A DNA stretch of 64,000 nt, taken from the NCBI GenBank assembly GCA_963840435.1, contig CAWIYY010000020.1, forward strand, positions 62,001-126,000, given 5' to 3'. A program made the position numbers and the translations under genes. Under the pieces are notes generated by a model, which worked only from the letters and a program-made list of their open reading frames with translations, was not told the DNA's origin and made no database searches. Source of the DNA: Bog-473 sp963840435 (lineage in GTDB: Bacteria; Actinomycetota; Acidimicrobiia; Acidimicrobiales; RAAP-2). Shown here one piece after another: positions 7,609 through 16,656 of this stretch. The first letter of the stretch is position 1. Each line of letters opens with the position of its first letter.

Positions 7609-8892
7609 CTAACCCCAGTCAGACCAAGCAGCGGATAGCCCGGGAACGCTCTATTGGGGGAAAGTCTCCGGGCAAGCGAGAACGCGTTCTTATTCTCGTG
7701 CAGAACCTGTCGGTGCCCTTCGATCGCCGTGTATGGCTCGAGTGCCAGTCGCTAGTCGCGGCCGGCTTCCGGGTCGCCGTCGTGTGTCCGAAGGCACCAG
7801 GGGACCCGACGTACTACCGGCTCAACGGGGTCGACCTCTACAAGTACCCCTCCTATGCGCCCGGCACGTCGGGTGTGTCGTTCGTCCTCGAATATGTCTA
7901 CTCATTCTTGGCAACGCTCTTCCTGAGCCTCAGAGCGAGCATGAGCGGTCGGTTCGCCGTCGTTCAGAGCTGCAATCCTCCCGACCTCTTCTGGCCCATC
8001 GGGCTCCTGTTTCGAGTTCTGCACGGATCCTCTTTTGTCTTCGATCACCACGATCTGTGTCCCGAGCTGTACGAATCACGCTTTCCGGACGGGAACCGAC
8101 TTATCTACCGGGCTCTCCGCCTCATGGAGCGTCGCACCGCAAGGACCGCAGACCACGTCATCTCCACAAATAACTCGTATCGGCAGATCGTCCTCGATCG
8201 CGATGGAATCGCTCCGACAAACATGACCGTCGTTCGCACCGGCCCCGACCTGACCAAGCTCCGTCGCACCACGGCGGAGCCAGGCCTTCGACGGGACAAA
8301 CGTCATATGGCTGCCTACCTGGGTGTGATGGGTCCACAGGACGGTGTGGAGCTTGTATTGGAGATGGCGGATCACGTTGTGCACCAACTTGGTCGTCGTG
8401 ATATCGGCTTCACTCTCATCGGCTCTGGCGACTGCTTCGACGACCTCGTCGCGCTCGAGTCAACGCCTCGACCTCTCTGAATTCGTGACGTTCACCGGGC
8501 GCATCCCCGATGCCGAGGTGGCCACAATCCTCTCCACGGCCGACGTGGGTATCTCCCCAGATCCAAAGAACCCATTGAACGACGTGTCCACGATGAACAA
8601 GACAATGGAATACATGGCATTCGCTCTACCCGTGGTCGCATTCGATCTCCGCGAGACCCGCTTCTCAGCCGGTAACGCCGCCGTCTACGCAACCCCGAAC
8701 GACGTCAGTGAACTGGCGCAGTTGCTGGTCGACCTCATGGATGACGAGCCGAGGCGCCGCGAAATGGGAATGGCCGGACGTGCTCGGGTCGAAAAGGAGC
8801 TCGCCTGGGATCACCAGTCCCCTCTTTACGTCGAGGTCTACGAGTCACTGACCGAGAGTCTGCCCCGTGTTGCAGTCACGGCCGGAGGCTGA
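7605..8892 (+). pseudogene. GT4-family glycosyltransferase, split by a +1 frameshift
   Basis: From the GTG at 7605 (GTGA overlap with the dehydrogenase stop) the frame encodes a GT-B N-domain (RVLILVQNLSVPFDRRVWLE) and reaches FTLIGSGDCFDDLVALE, then stops at 8478-8480. The family sequence continues in another frame: QRLDLSEFVTFTGRIPDAEV, then GISPDPKNPLNDVSTMNKTM, EYMAFALPVVAFD, to 8892. Dropping one base near 8458 (GAG-T-CAA) restores a protein of about 428 residues. As written the enzyme lacks the donor-binding half. Its neighbours (dehydrogenase before, AsnB after) are tightly packed, which argues for a working operon and hence for a sequence error, but decay is possible. Confidence 0.85.
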
Positions 8893-8895
8893 CCT

Positions 8896-10797
8896 GTGTG
8901 CGGTATAGCCGGCGCCTACCAGCAAGTCGACGGTTACGCGGCGACCCAGAAGATGGGTCGGTGTCTCGACCACCGCGGTCCGGACGAAGAGGGTTGGTTC
9001 TCGTACGCCGACGAGCGTGTCGACGCGCATTTCGCCCATCGTCGCCTTTCGATCATCGACCTACAGCACGGTCAACAACCGTTGGTCAAGCACCCGCTCG
9101 TGCTCTGCTACAACGGCGAACTCTACAATTACCGACAAATCAGAGCGGAGCTCGCCTCGGCAGGAGCCACCTTCACTACCAACTCCGACACTGAGGTCGT
9201 CCTCGAGGCGTGGCGTCGTTGGGGACCTCAATGTCTTCCGCGCTTTCGAGGGATGTTCGCCTTTGCCATACTCGATCAAGCGACTGGCTCCCTCTTCCTC
9301 GCTCGAGACCATTTCGGCATCAAGCCCCTGCACTTCATTCGCCGCAAGGACGGAGTGGTGTTCGCTTCCGAGCTGAAGGCACTCGTTGGAGCCTTCGGTT
9401 CTGAGCTGCACATGCGTCCACAGGCTCTGGCGGCGTCCATGCTCTACTACTGGGTGCCAGATCAGATGTGCTCAGTACAGGGTGTGGAGAAGCTCCAACC
9501 GGGCAGTTGGGCTGAGTTCAGGCCCGATGGCACCAGTCACGTCGAGTCGTACTTTGACATCGTGGAAGAAGCGGCTGCCGCTCGGGAGACCAGTTATGAC
9601 CTGAGGGAGGTCATAGAAGACTCAGTCAACGCCCACCTGGTCGCGGACGTCCCGGTGTCGAGCTTCCTCTCCGGTGGCCTCGACTCGAGCATCGTGACGG
9701 TACTGGCGAAGCAGGCCAACCCGCAGATCGACGCCTACACCATTACGTTCCGGGCTGAGGACCAGCGGCTCGAAGCGATGCCCGATGACGCCGTCTACGC
9801 CCGAAAGCTCGCTCAACGCCACGGCATCAACCTGCATGAGATTGAGTTGCAGCCTGACGTGGTGGACCTGCTCCCGAGAATGGTCGGAATCCTCGACGAA
9901 CCCGTCGGCGATCCGGCCGCCATAAATACCCTGCTTATGTCCGAGGGTGCCCGCGCGGCGGGCGTCAAGGTGATCCTGTCGGGGACGGGTGCCGATGAGC
10001 TCTTCGGGGGTTACCGGAAACACCAGGCATGCGTTCTGGCCGGCCGATACCGGGGCCTTCCTGGGTTCGTCCATCGCTCGACGAGCGGCGTCATAGAGCG
10101 ACTACCCGTCACCGCTGCCGGCCGTGGTCTTCGCTACGCGAGGTGGGCCAAGCGGTTCGCGACTTTTGCCGAGCTCCCCGAAGAGGCAGCATTTCGCCGG
10201 AGCTACAGCCTCTACGCTCCCGCCGAGTTGGCGGCGCTCCTCAGCCCTGATCTGCAACGGGATATCCACGACGTCTTCGAGCAACATTCGCAACTCTACG
10301 CGGACAATCGGCTTTCGGACCAGGTCAACCGCATGTGCCTGGCGGATACGCGAATGTTTCTCCCCGGCCTGAACCTTGCCTACACCGACCGAGCCAGCAT
10401 GGCGGCATCAACCGAAGTTCGCGTTCCTTTCGTTGATCCCGAAGTCTTTCGAGCTGCGTTCTCACGGGCCGGGAAGGACAAGGTCTCCGAGAGAAGCGGA
10501 AAGATCGCCTTGAAGCGCGCCGCCCTGGCATGGCTTCCGAAGGAGATCGTGTACCGCCCGAAGGCCTCATTCTCGGCACCGCTCCGGGCATGGGTGACAC
10601 GCGATTTGCGCGAGGTGATCGACGACTCCCTGCTCGGGGGCGAGCTTGTTGGTACGGGTTTCCTGAACAGGTCAGCCGTCTCCGCGCTCGTTGAAGAGGA
10701 CCGCTCGGGAAGAGAGGACCGGTCGAAGCAGATCTGGCAACTGCTGACCCTCGAATTTTGGTATCGCCACAACCGCCAAGCCGGAGTGACGATGTGA
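8896..10797 (+). CDS. asnB: Asparagine synthase-type glutamine amidotransferase
   Basis: The 633-residue protein starts at a GTG giving M-C-G-I-A-G, so the nucleophile C2 of the class II glutaminase domain is exposed after Met removal. The glutaminase domain (1 to about 200) includes DHRGPD and CYNGELYNY; the synthetase domain has the PP-loop SGGLDSS at 259-265. Both active sites look intact. In polysaccharide loci such proteins (for example WbpS in Pseudomonas O-antigen clusters) amidate uronic acids rather than make asparagine. Placement directly after a nucleotide-sugar dehydrogenase and a glycosyltransferase fits conversion of a uronic acid to a uronamide; that is an inference. Confidence 0.9.
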   Translation: MCGIAGAYQQVDGYAATQKMGRCLDHRGPDEEGWFSYADERVDAHFAHRRLSIIDLQHGQQPLVKHPLVLCYNGELYNYRQIRAELASAGATFTTNSDTEVVLEAWRRWGPQCLPRFRGMFAFAILDQATGSLFLARDHFGIKPLHFIRRKDGVVFASELKALVGAFGSELHMRPQALAASMLYYWVPDQMCSVQGVEKLQPGSWAEFRPDGTSHVESYFDIVEEAAAARETSYDLREVIEDSVNAHLVADVPVSSFLSGGLDSSIVTVLAKQANPQIDAYTITFRAEDQRLEAMPDDAVYARKLAQRHGINLHEIELQPDVVDLLPRMVGILDEPVGDPAAINTLLMSEGARAAGVKVILSGTGADELFGGYRKHQACVLAGRYRGLPGFVHRSTSGVIERLPVTAAGRGLRYARWAKRFATFAELPEEAAFRRSYSLYAPAELAALLSPDLQRDIHDVFEQHSQLYADNRLSDQVNRMCLADTRMFLPGLNLAYTDRASMAASTEVRVPFVDPEVFRAAFSRAGKDKVSERSGKIALKRAALAWLPKEIVYRPKASFSAPLRAWVTRDLREVIDDSLLGGELVGTGFLNRSAVSALVEEDRSGREDRSKQIWQLLTLEFWYRHNRQAGVTM

Positions 10798-10828
10798 CTC
10801 CACGTCAAGGAAGGAAGTCGGAAGAACG

Positions 10829-13036
10829 GTGAAGCAAGTCGCTCAGAATTACCGTTCGGGGGAACTCGCTGTCATCGACGCGCCTGCGCCATCGTGCGCC
10901 CCGGGCGGAGTCCTCGTGAGATCGCTCTACTCCCTGATCTCCACCGGGACTGAGATGATGAAGGTGGAAGAGTCCAAGTTGTCGCTGGTCGGAATGGCAC
11001 GCGCTCGTCCCGACCAGGTGAAGAAGGTGCTCGAGACCGTCCAGCAGCAGGGCGCCCTCACGACGTACAAGAAGGCCATGAACCGTCTTGACTCGTATTC
11101 ACCGCTGGGCTATTCGCTTGCGGGCGTCGTGCTCGAGGTTGGTAAAGGGGCCGAGGAGTTCGCCGTCGGTCAACTTGTGGCCTGTGCAGGCAATGAATTC
11201 GCCCTCCACGCCGAGATCAACTGGGTGCCAACGAATCTCTGCGTGGCCGTACCTGATGGCGTGTCGCCTCAGCTGGCCGCGTTTGCCACCGTGGGCTCGA
11301 TCGCTCTTCAAGGGGTTCGTCAAGGAAACGTCCAACTCGGAGACACTGCATGCGTCATCGGCCTCGGCTTGGTGGGACAGCTCGTAGTGCAACTGCTCGT
11401 GGCGTCCGGCGTTCAAGTGGTCGGATTGGACCCAGACGAGGGCCGATGCCGGCTGGCTGAGAAGGCTGGCGCTCTGCTGTGCACCGCGCCCGATGACGAC
11501 GGATCCCGGGCGGTGGAGCAAGCACTCTTCAAGGCCTCGGGCGGACTAGGTGCCGACCGCATTTTCCTTGTGGCAGGAGGCTCCTCCAATCAACCGGTGG
11601 AACTGGCAGCACGCCTCGCGCGGGACCGGGCAATGGTCGTCGACATCGGCAAGTGCAAGCTGGACCTGCCCTGGAACGATTATTACGAGAAGGAGCTCGA
11701 AGTCCGATTCTCCCGCTCGTACGGTCCCGGCCGCTACGACCCCAAATACGAAATAGAGGGCGTCGACTACCCGGCTGGCTACGTACGATGGACGGAGCGA
11801 CGCAATCTTCACTGCTTTGTCAATGCTGTGGCCAGGAAAGAAGTCGATCCCGAGCCGCTTATCGGCGGGATCTTCCCTCTTCGGGACGCGGCGAGTGTCT
11901 ACGAACAGCTGGGGTCCGGCGTGTTGCAGGGTGTCGGATTCCTCTTCGAATACGACGAGCCGAAGGAACTCGATTCGCAAGTTCCAGTTCACGCTCAAAT
12001 CCAAGCCGCGCCCGGCGGACGCACCACGCCCGCACCCGCATATCGCTCGCCGACTCTCCGTCAAGGCGACGACAAGAGCAATGTGCGGATTGGTTTTGTC
12101 GGCGCTGGGAACTACGCCTCGTCGATGCTCCTTCCGCACCTCGCGAACCAACCTGGGATCGAGCTCGCCCACGTTGCGACACGCCGCTCGCTGTCAGCCG
12201 TCAACGCCCAGCGCAAGTTCGGCTTTGGAGATGCCAGCACCAATACGGACGCCGTCTTCGAGGACCCGACGATCGACGCCGTGTTCATCGTCACTCGGCA
12301 CAGTACCCATGCCGCGCTGACATGCCGTGCCCTCGAGGCGGGAAAAGCGGTGTTCGTAGAGAAGCCCTTGGCTCTTACATCTGATGAGCTCGACCGCATT
12401 CTCGCGACGGTGGATGCCACCGGCAACGACAAGATCATGGTCGGATTCAACCGCCGGTTCGCTCCGCTCCTCGCGGAGATGCGGGAGCGCTTCGGAGAAT
12501 CGCCCGAGCCGACAAACGCCCGGTACCTCGTCAACGCAGGACAACTTGGGTCGGACAGCTGGTACCGCGACAGCGAACTCGAGGGCTCTCGGTTCGTGGG
12601 CGAAGGTGGCCATTTCATCGACACAGTGAGCTGGTGGATCGGCAGCGAACCCGTAGAAGTCACGACAATTCCGGCGGCAGGCCCTGACGAGGTACAGGTA
12701 AGCCTTCGCTATGGCGACGGCTCGCTGGCGACGGTGACCTACCTGACGAACGCTCACCGGAAGTTCCCCAAGGAGACCTTTGAGGCCTCGAGAGGCGGGC
12801 GAACGGCCCGGCTCGACAATTTCAGGCGGGCCACGGTCTGGTCGGGTGCGCGCGCTCGCGTCACTCGGCACCTCGGCTCTCCGGACAAGGGCCAGCCCGC
12901 GCAGATCAAGGCCTTCATCGACGCGCTTCGCACGGGTGGACCGATGCCCATCTCCCTCGAGTCGTTGACGGCCACGACGCGCGCCACTCTCTCGGCAACG
13001 TCGGGCGTCGCGAGCCAGACGCTCCAACCGCTGTGA
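10829..13036 (+). CDS. Two-domain oxidoreductase: zinc-type alcohol dehydrogenase fused to Gfo/Idh/MocA
   Basis: The 735-residue protein joins two dehydrogenase modules. Residues 1 to about 375 are a medium-chain alcohol dehydrogenase-like domain (STGTEMMK, then a Rossmann motif GLGLVGQ). Residues from about 410 are a Gfo/Idh/MocA domain (RIGFVGAGNYASSMLLPHL, then VFVEKPLAL, which carries the EKP catalytic lysine). The fusion is a recognised family, usually found next to heparinase-like and glycosyltransferase genes in exopolysaccharide clusters, as here. It probably performs a redox step on a sugar or sugar nucleotide; the substrate is unknown. The GTG start follows the AsnB stop by 31 bases, with a purine-rich stretch upstream. 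Confidence 0.9.
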   Translation: MKQVAQNYRSGELAVIDAPAPSCAPGGVLVRSLYSLISTGTEMMKVEESKLSLVGMARARPDQVKKVLETVQQQGALTTYKKAMNRLDSYSPLGYSLAGVVLEVGKGAEEFAVGQLVACAGNEFALHAEINWVPTNLCVAVPDGVSPQLAAFATVGSIALQGVRQGNVQLGDTACVIGLGLVGQLVVQLLVASGVQVVGLDPDEGRCRLAEKAGALLCTAPDDDGSRAVEQALFKASGGLGADRIFLVAGGSSNQPVELAARLARDRAMVVDIGKCKLDLPWNDYYEKELEVRFSRSYGPGRYDPKYEIEGVDYPAGYVRWTERRNLHCFVNAVARKEVDPEPLIGGIFPLRDAASVYEQLGSGVLQGVGFLFEYDEPKELDSQVPVHAQIQAAPGGRTTPAPAYRSPTLRQGDDKSNVRIGFVGAGNYASSMLLPHLANQPGIELAHVATRRSLSAVNAQRKFGFGDASTNTDAVFEDPTIDAVFIVTRHSTHAALTCRALEAGKAVFVEKPLALTSDELDRILATVDATGNDKIMVGFNRRFAPLLAEMRERFGESPEPTNARYLVNAGQLGSDSWYRDSELEGSRFVGEGGHFIDTVSWWIGSEPVEVTTIPAAGPDEVQVSLRYGDGSLATVTYLTNAHRKFPKETFEASRGGRTARLDNFRRATVWSGARARVTRHLGSPDKGQPAQIKAFIDALRTGGPMPISLESLTATTRATLSATSGVASQTLQPL

Positions 13037-13070
13037 GTCGGATCCTGGGGGGCGCGGAGCTGCCTGCTCG

Positions 13071-15095
13071 ATGAATTCAGTCGACCTCGAGTGGCGCCTG
13101 CAGCGCCTGTCCAAGATGTCTACCTCCGAAGTGAGATGGCGCATCTCCGAACACGTGCGTCGCAGACGGTGGGCGTCCCGGCAAGTCGTACCCGGAAACC
13201 CACCCCAGACGTGGTCGCTCCTCGCCGCGCACGAAGAGGCTCCCTGGAACTCAATTCGTGATCCTCAGTTCCGTAGCTTTCCGTCAGCTGAAATGCGACA
13301 AGTTGTACCGTTCGAAGTACGGCAAAGGGTTATCGAAGCGGCTGACGAGATACTGGCTGGACGATGGGAGGTCCTCGGAGCGTCGCGTCTCGACATGGAG
13401 GATCCAGACTGGTTCTTCGATCCCGTTACTGGCAGGCGAGCACCTCAGGTCGATTATTGCTTCAAGGTCAACCATCGTTCCGAGGACGTCACGGGAAACG
13501 TGAAGCAGATCTGGGAGCTCTCCCGGATGCATCACCTCACGGTGCTCGCGGCAGCTTTCAGCCTTTCGGATGATGATCGCTACGCCGAACGTGCTGGATT
13601 GCACCTCCGTTCCTGGTGGACCCAGAACCCTTTCCTCTCGGGCATTCATTGGACGAGCGGCATCGAGGCCGGGATACGGCTGATCAGCTGGGTCTGGGTC
13701 CGCCGTCTGCTCGACGGCTGGGCCGGAGCAGCAGATCTCTTTGAGCGCAACCAGGTGGCACGTGCCCAAATCTGGTGGCACCTGCACTACCTCGATTCCT
13801 TCCGCAGTCAGGGATCGTCCGCCAATAACCACGTCATCGCCGAAGTCGCAGGTCAGCTAGTCGGGGCACTTGCGTTTGACTGGTTTGACGAGAGTGAGCG
13901 CTGGGGTGAGGAAGCTGCCCATGTCCTCGAGCGCGAGCTGAGAAACAACACGTTTCCCAGTGGCGTCAATCGCGAGATGGCCTTCGACTACCACGGCTTT
14001 GTGACCGAGCTTGCGGTGGTTGCAGCAGCCGAGGCCAGCTGGTCGGGCCGTCCTCTTTCGCCCGATCTCTGGGCGTCGCTGTATTCGATGTTCGACGTGG
14101 TTGCCGCCACGGTGGATGTGCATCTTCGTGCCCCGCGCCAGGGAGATGGCGACAACGGGACGGCTCTCGTCATTGACCCTCCCGCAGCCGAGCGGTGGCC
14201 GGGCCTCCTCGCTCTCGGCGCTGCTCTGTTCGACCCTCCAGCGTGGTGGCCGACAGTCGAGCCCACGGTGACCAGCACTCTCCTGGGCTCGATGGCCGGC
14301 CGTCACCCGTCAGCGCGCTCAGACCTTCGCCCGAGCCACTACCCCGATGCCGGCATGAGTCTTCTGCGGAGCTCACCATCGGACGGCAAGGAGATTTGGT
14401 GCCGATGCGATGCGGGCCCACATGGATTTCTGTCGATCGCCGCCCACGCCCACGCCGATGCCCTCGCAATCGAAGTGCGACACGACGGGGTGGATGTCCT
14501 CGCCGACCCCGGCACGTACTGCTACCACGGCGAACCCAGCTGGCGCAGGTATTTTCGCTCCACTCTGGCCCACAACACCATCGAGGTGGGTGGACAAGAC
14601 CAGTCCAACTCGGGCGGTCCCTTCATGTGGACTCGCCATGCACAGAGCACGTTGCTCGAATTGGAGAGGAACGCACGGGGGGATATCACCACATGGTCCG
14701 CCGGGCACGATGGCTACCGTGTGCTCAGTCCACCGGTGCGCCACCGCAGGTCCGTTCGCCTGGACAGTCAACTTAGACGTCTTGAGATCGTCGACTGCCT
14801 CGAGACGACCGGAAATCACGCCTTTCGGCTTGCGTTGCACCTGGGCCCCGACATCGATGCCTGCATGGTGGGCCAGACTGTGCAGCTGACCTGGGCAAAC
14901 GGAACCCGAAGTGCCAGCCTCTGCGTTCCAAACGGACTCTCGTGGTCGCTTACGAGAGGTCAGACCGACCCGGTCCTCGGGTGGTACTCCGCGCATTTTG
15001 GAGAGAAGCAGCCGGCCCGGACAGTCATCGGAGAAGGATCCTGCAGCGGGCTCGGTTCGGACACCTTCACGACGGTGCTCCAATTCGTCGATTGA
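13071..15095 (+). CDS. Heparinase II/III family protein (alginate-lyase-like)
   Basis: The 674 residues have an N-terminal alpha-toroid region (about 1-350) and a C-terminal beta-sandwich of the heparinase II/III type (about 370-670), with SIAAHAHADALAIEVRHDG, DPGTYCYHG and FRSTLAHNTIEVGG containing the conserved histidines of the fold. Family members cleave uronic-acid-containing polysaccharides by beta-elimination. No signal peptide is evident, so it may act on a lipid-linked or newly made chain at the membrane, or be a non-lytic relative kept in polysaccharide loci with the two-domain oxidoreductase. The presence of a uronic-acid-making dehydrogenase upstream is consistent with a uronate polymer as substrate. 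Confidence 0.9.
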   Translation: MNSVDLEWRLQRLSKMSTSEVRWRISEHVRRRRWASRQVVPGNPPQTWSLLAAHEEAPWNSIRDPQFRSFPSAEMRQVVPFEVRQRVIEAADEILAGRWEVLGASRLDMEDPDWFFDPVTGRRAPQVDYCFKVNHRSEDVTGNVKQIWELSRMHHLTVLAAAFSLSDDDRYAERAGLHLRSWWTQNPFLSGIHWTSGIEAGIRLISWVWVRRLLDGWAGAADLFERNQVARAQIWWHLHYLDSFRSQGSSANNHVIAEVAGQLVGALAFDWFDESERWGEEAAHVLERELRNNTFPSGVNREMAFDYHGFVTELAVVAAAEASWSGRPLSPDLWASLYSMFDVVAATVDVHLRAPRQGDGDNGTALVIDPPAAERWPGLLALGAALFDPPAWWPTVEPTVTSTLLGSMAGRHPSARSDLRPSHYPDAGMSLLRSSPSDGKEIWCRCDAGPHGFLSIAAHAHADALAIEVRHDGVDVLADPGTYCYHGEPSWRRYFRSTLAHNTIEVGGQDQSNSGGPFMWTRHAQSTLLELERNARGDITTWSAGHDGYRVLSPPVRHRRSVRLDSQLRRLEIVDCLETTGNHAFRLALHLGPDIDACMVGQTVQLTWANGTRSASLCVPNGLSWSLTRGQTDPVLGWYSAHFGEKQPARTVIGEGSCSGLGSDTFTTVLQFVD

Positions 15096-15122
15096 GCAGG
15101 GACTCTTTCCTCCGGTCGCCGT

Positions 15123-15134
15123 GAACGGCCGTTC
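15123..15134. repeat. Perfect 12-bp palindrome GAACGGCCGTTC
   Basis: It lies in the 117-base gap between the heparinase-like gene and the second GT4. It could be an operator or the core of a weak hairpin; nothing else in the gap helps to decide. Confidence 0.35.
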
Positions 15135-15212
15135 TACCTTTAGAGAATTCGGGTATCTGACCCGCCCTGGTCTGCTCTAACAGACCGTGGCGCACCTCTT
15201 GAGAGCCCCCTG

Positions 15213-16451
15213 ATGGCCATTGGCGCGGAAACGACCCCGTCTCGGAGTTCCAACGATTTCCTAACCTCCGATTCGGCGGGCAGCCAGACACGCTTGAACA
15301 TGGCTCTCAACCTCCTTACCGAAGACCCGCGTCAACCGTCTGGCGCTCACTGGTGTTGGACACGCATTGTGCCCGAGATGGCCAGTCGACTTCGACCCGG
15401 TGAAATGCTCCACCTCATGGTGAGCCCAGCTGTGCAGCACTATTTCCCAGAGTGTGGGGATTCCGTTCGTTACATAACCTTCCCTTGGTCGAATGAGCAC
15501 CGGGTCTTGCGTACGGCGAGTGAACACCTCATGTCGCCCGTTCTACTCCCTCGTCACAATGTCGATCTACTGAGCACCGCCATTGCTCCACTGGTGAAAC
15601 CCACGCGCTCACTTGTGATCCACATGAAGACGATGCATGCGTACTCGGCTCCGGAATCCATCCGCCTGGCGCCTCGGACCTATCGCCGTCTGAACTACCA
15701 GCGCTCGGTTCGCCTCGCGGACGCGGTGATCGTAAATTCCAACAGTCTGCGTGCCGAGATCGACAAGTATCTCGAGGTCGACCCCCAAAAGGTCAGCTTG
15801 ATCTACGAAGCGGTTGACCACGACATTTTCAAGCCAGGTGACAGCGACGCAGCGCGGGCGCGAATAGCCCCCCATGGAGTCTCACGACCGTTCGTGCTCT
15901 TCGTTTCGTCGCTGTGGCGCTACAAGAACTGTGACGGCTTGTTGCGCGCCTGGCGCCTCGCCCGCCACGAGCTTGGGGGACGTCAACTCGTGATCCTCGG
16001 GGCCGAGCGAGACCAACGTTATGGGGACGAATTGCACCAGTTGGCAGTCGAGCTCGGAATCGCCGAGGACGTCGTCTTCGTCGGTGGCGTGCCGAACGAG
16101 GAAACCGTCCATTTCTACCGGGCCGCGGACCTCCTGGTCTACCCTTCGTTCAACGAGACCTTCGGATTACCAATCCTCGAAGCGATGGCGTGCGCCTGCC
16201 CGGTTGTCACGTCCAACACCAGCTCGATGCCCGAGATCGCCGGCGGGGCAGCAATTCTCGCTGACCCTCATAGTCCGGACTCGATCGCTCAATCGATTCT
16301 GGAGGCCACTGGTTCAGGAGCATCCAGAATGCGCGCCGATGGGATCCGTCGGGCTCAGCAATTCACCTGGGGTGCGGTCGCAGCGGGAACACTTGACGTC
16401 TACCGGGAGGCTGCGGAGCGGCGAGGCGCAGAGCGACGTCGATCCCACTAG
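15213..16451 (+). CDS. GT4-family glycosyltransferase
   Basis: The 412-residue protein is a retaining GT-B glycosyltransferase. The N-domain begins MALNLLTEDPRQPSGAHW; the C-domain has FVLFVSSLWRYKNCDGLLRA and the donor-site motif FNETFGLPILEAMACACPVV (the E-x7-E pattern of GT4). It is complete, unlike the GT4 at 7605. The start is taken at ATG 15213, but ATG 15300 gives a beginning more like relatives, without the 29-residue polar extension. It transfers a sugar during repeat-unit assembly on the cytoplasmic face; donor and acceptor are unknown. Confidence 0.9.
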   Translation: MAIGAETTPSRSSNDFLTSDSAGSQTRLNMALNLLTEDPRQPSGAHWCWTRIVPEMASRLRPGEMLHLMVSPAVQHYFPECGDSVRYITFPWSNEHRVLRTASEHLMSPVLLPRHNVDLLSTAIAPLVKPTRSLVIHMKTMHAYSAPESIRLAPRTYRRLNYQRSVRLADAVIVNSNSLRAEIDKYLEVDPQKVSLIYEAVDHDIFKPGDSDAARARIAPHGVSRPFVLFVSSLWRYKNCDGLLRAWRLARHELGGRQLVILGAERDQRYGDELHQLAVELGIAEDVVFVGGVPNEETVHFYRAADLLVYPSFNETFGLPILEAMACACPVVTSNTSSMPEIAGGAAILADPHSPDSIAQSILEATGSGASRMRADGIRRAQQFTWGAVAAGTLDVYREAAERRGAERRRSH

Positions 16452-16481
16452 CCGGCACTGACGTCGCGGCAAGGAGGAGGA

Positions 16482-16649
16482 ATGGCTAGGACGTCTTCGG
16501 TCTCCTCGAGTCCTCGGGACACCTTTCGAGTAACGAAAGGAGCATTCGTGGGGACAGGACGACTTGTCGTGTCGCGCAGCCATGCCTTGCTTCGGCAAGT
16601 ACAGCCTCCAGACACCCGCGTAGTCCAGATGGTTCTTGAACTTTTGTGA
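16482..16649 (+). CDS. Small ORF of 55 residues with a strong ribosome-binding site
   Basis: AAGGAGGAGG ends directly before the ATG at 16482, among the best Shine-Dalgarno matches in the window. The frame runs to TGA at 16647-16649, just before the GTG proposed for the DUF218-like gene (16657), so the two could be coupled. The product is basic and serine-rich at the N-terminus and ends VVQMVLELL. I recognise no family. A perfect inverted repeat, CCTTTCG/CGAAAGG (16522-16540), lies inside, and a second in-frame start with AAAGGAG follows it. It may be a leader peptide or the tail of a lost gene. Confidence 0.35.
   Translation: MARTSSVSSSPRDTFRVTKGAFVGTGRLVVSRSHALLRQVQPPDTRVVQMVLELL
16522..16540. 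repeat. Inverted repeat CCTTTCG-N5-CGAAAGG
   Basis: A perfect 7-bp stem with a 5-base loop. Its 3' arm overlaps an AAAGGAG ribosome-binding-site-like sequence, which folding would hide. It sits inside the small ORF upstream of the DUF218-like gene. Confidence 0.45.
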
Positions 16650-16656
16650 GATATTC

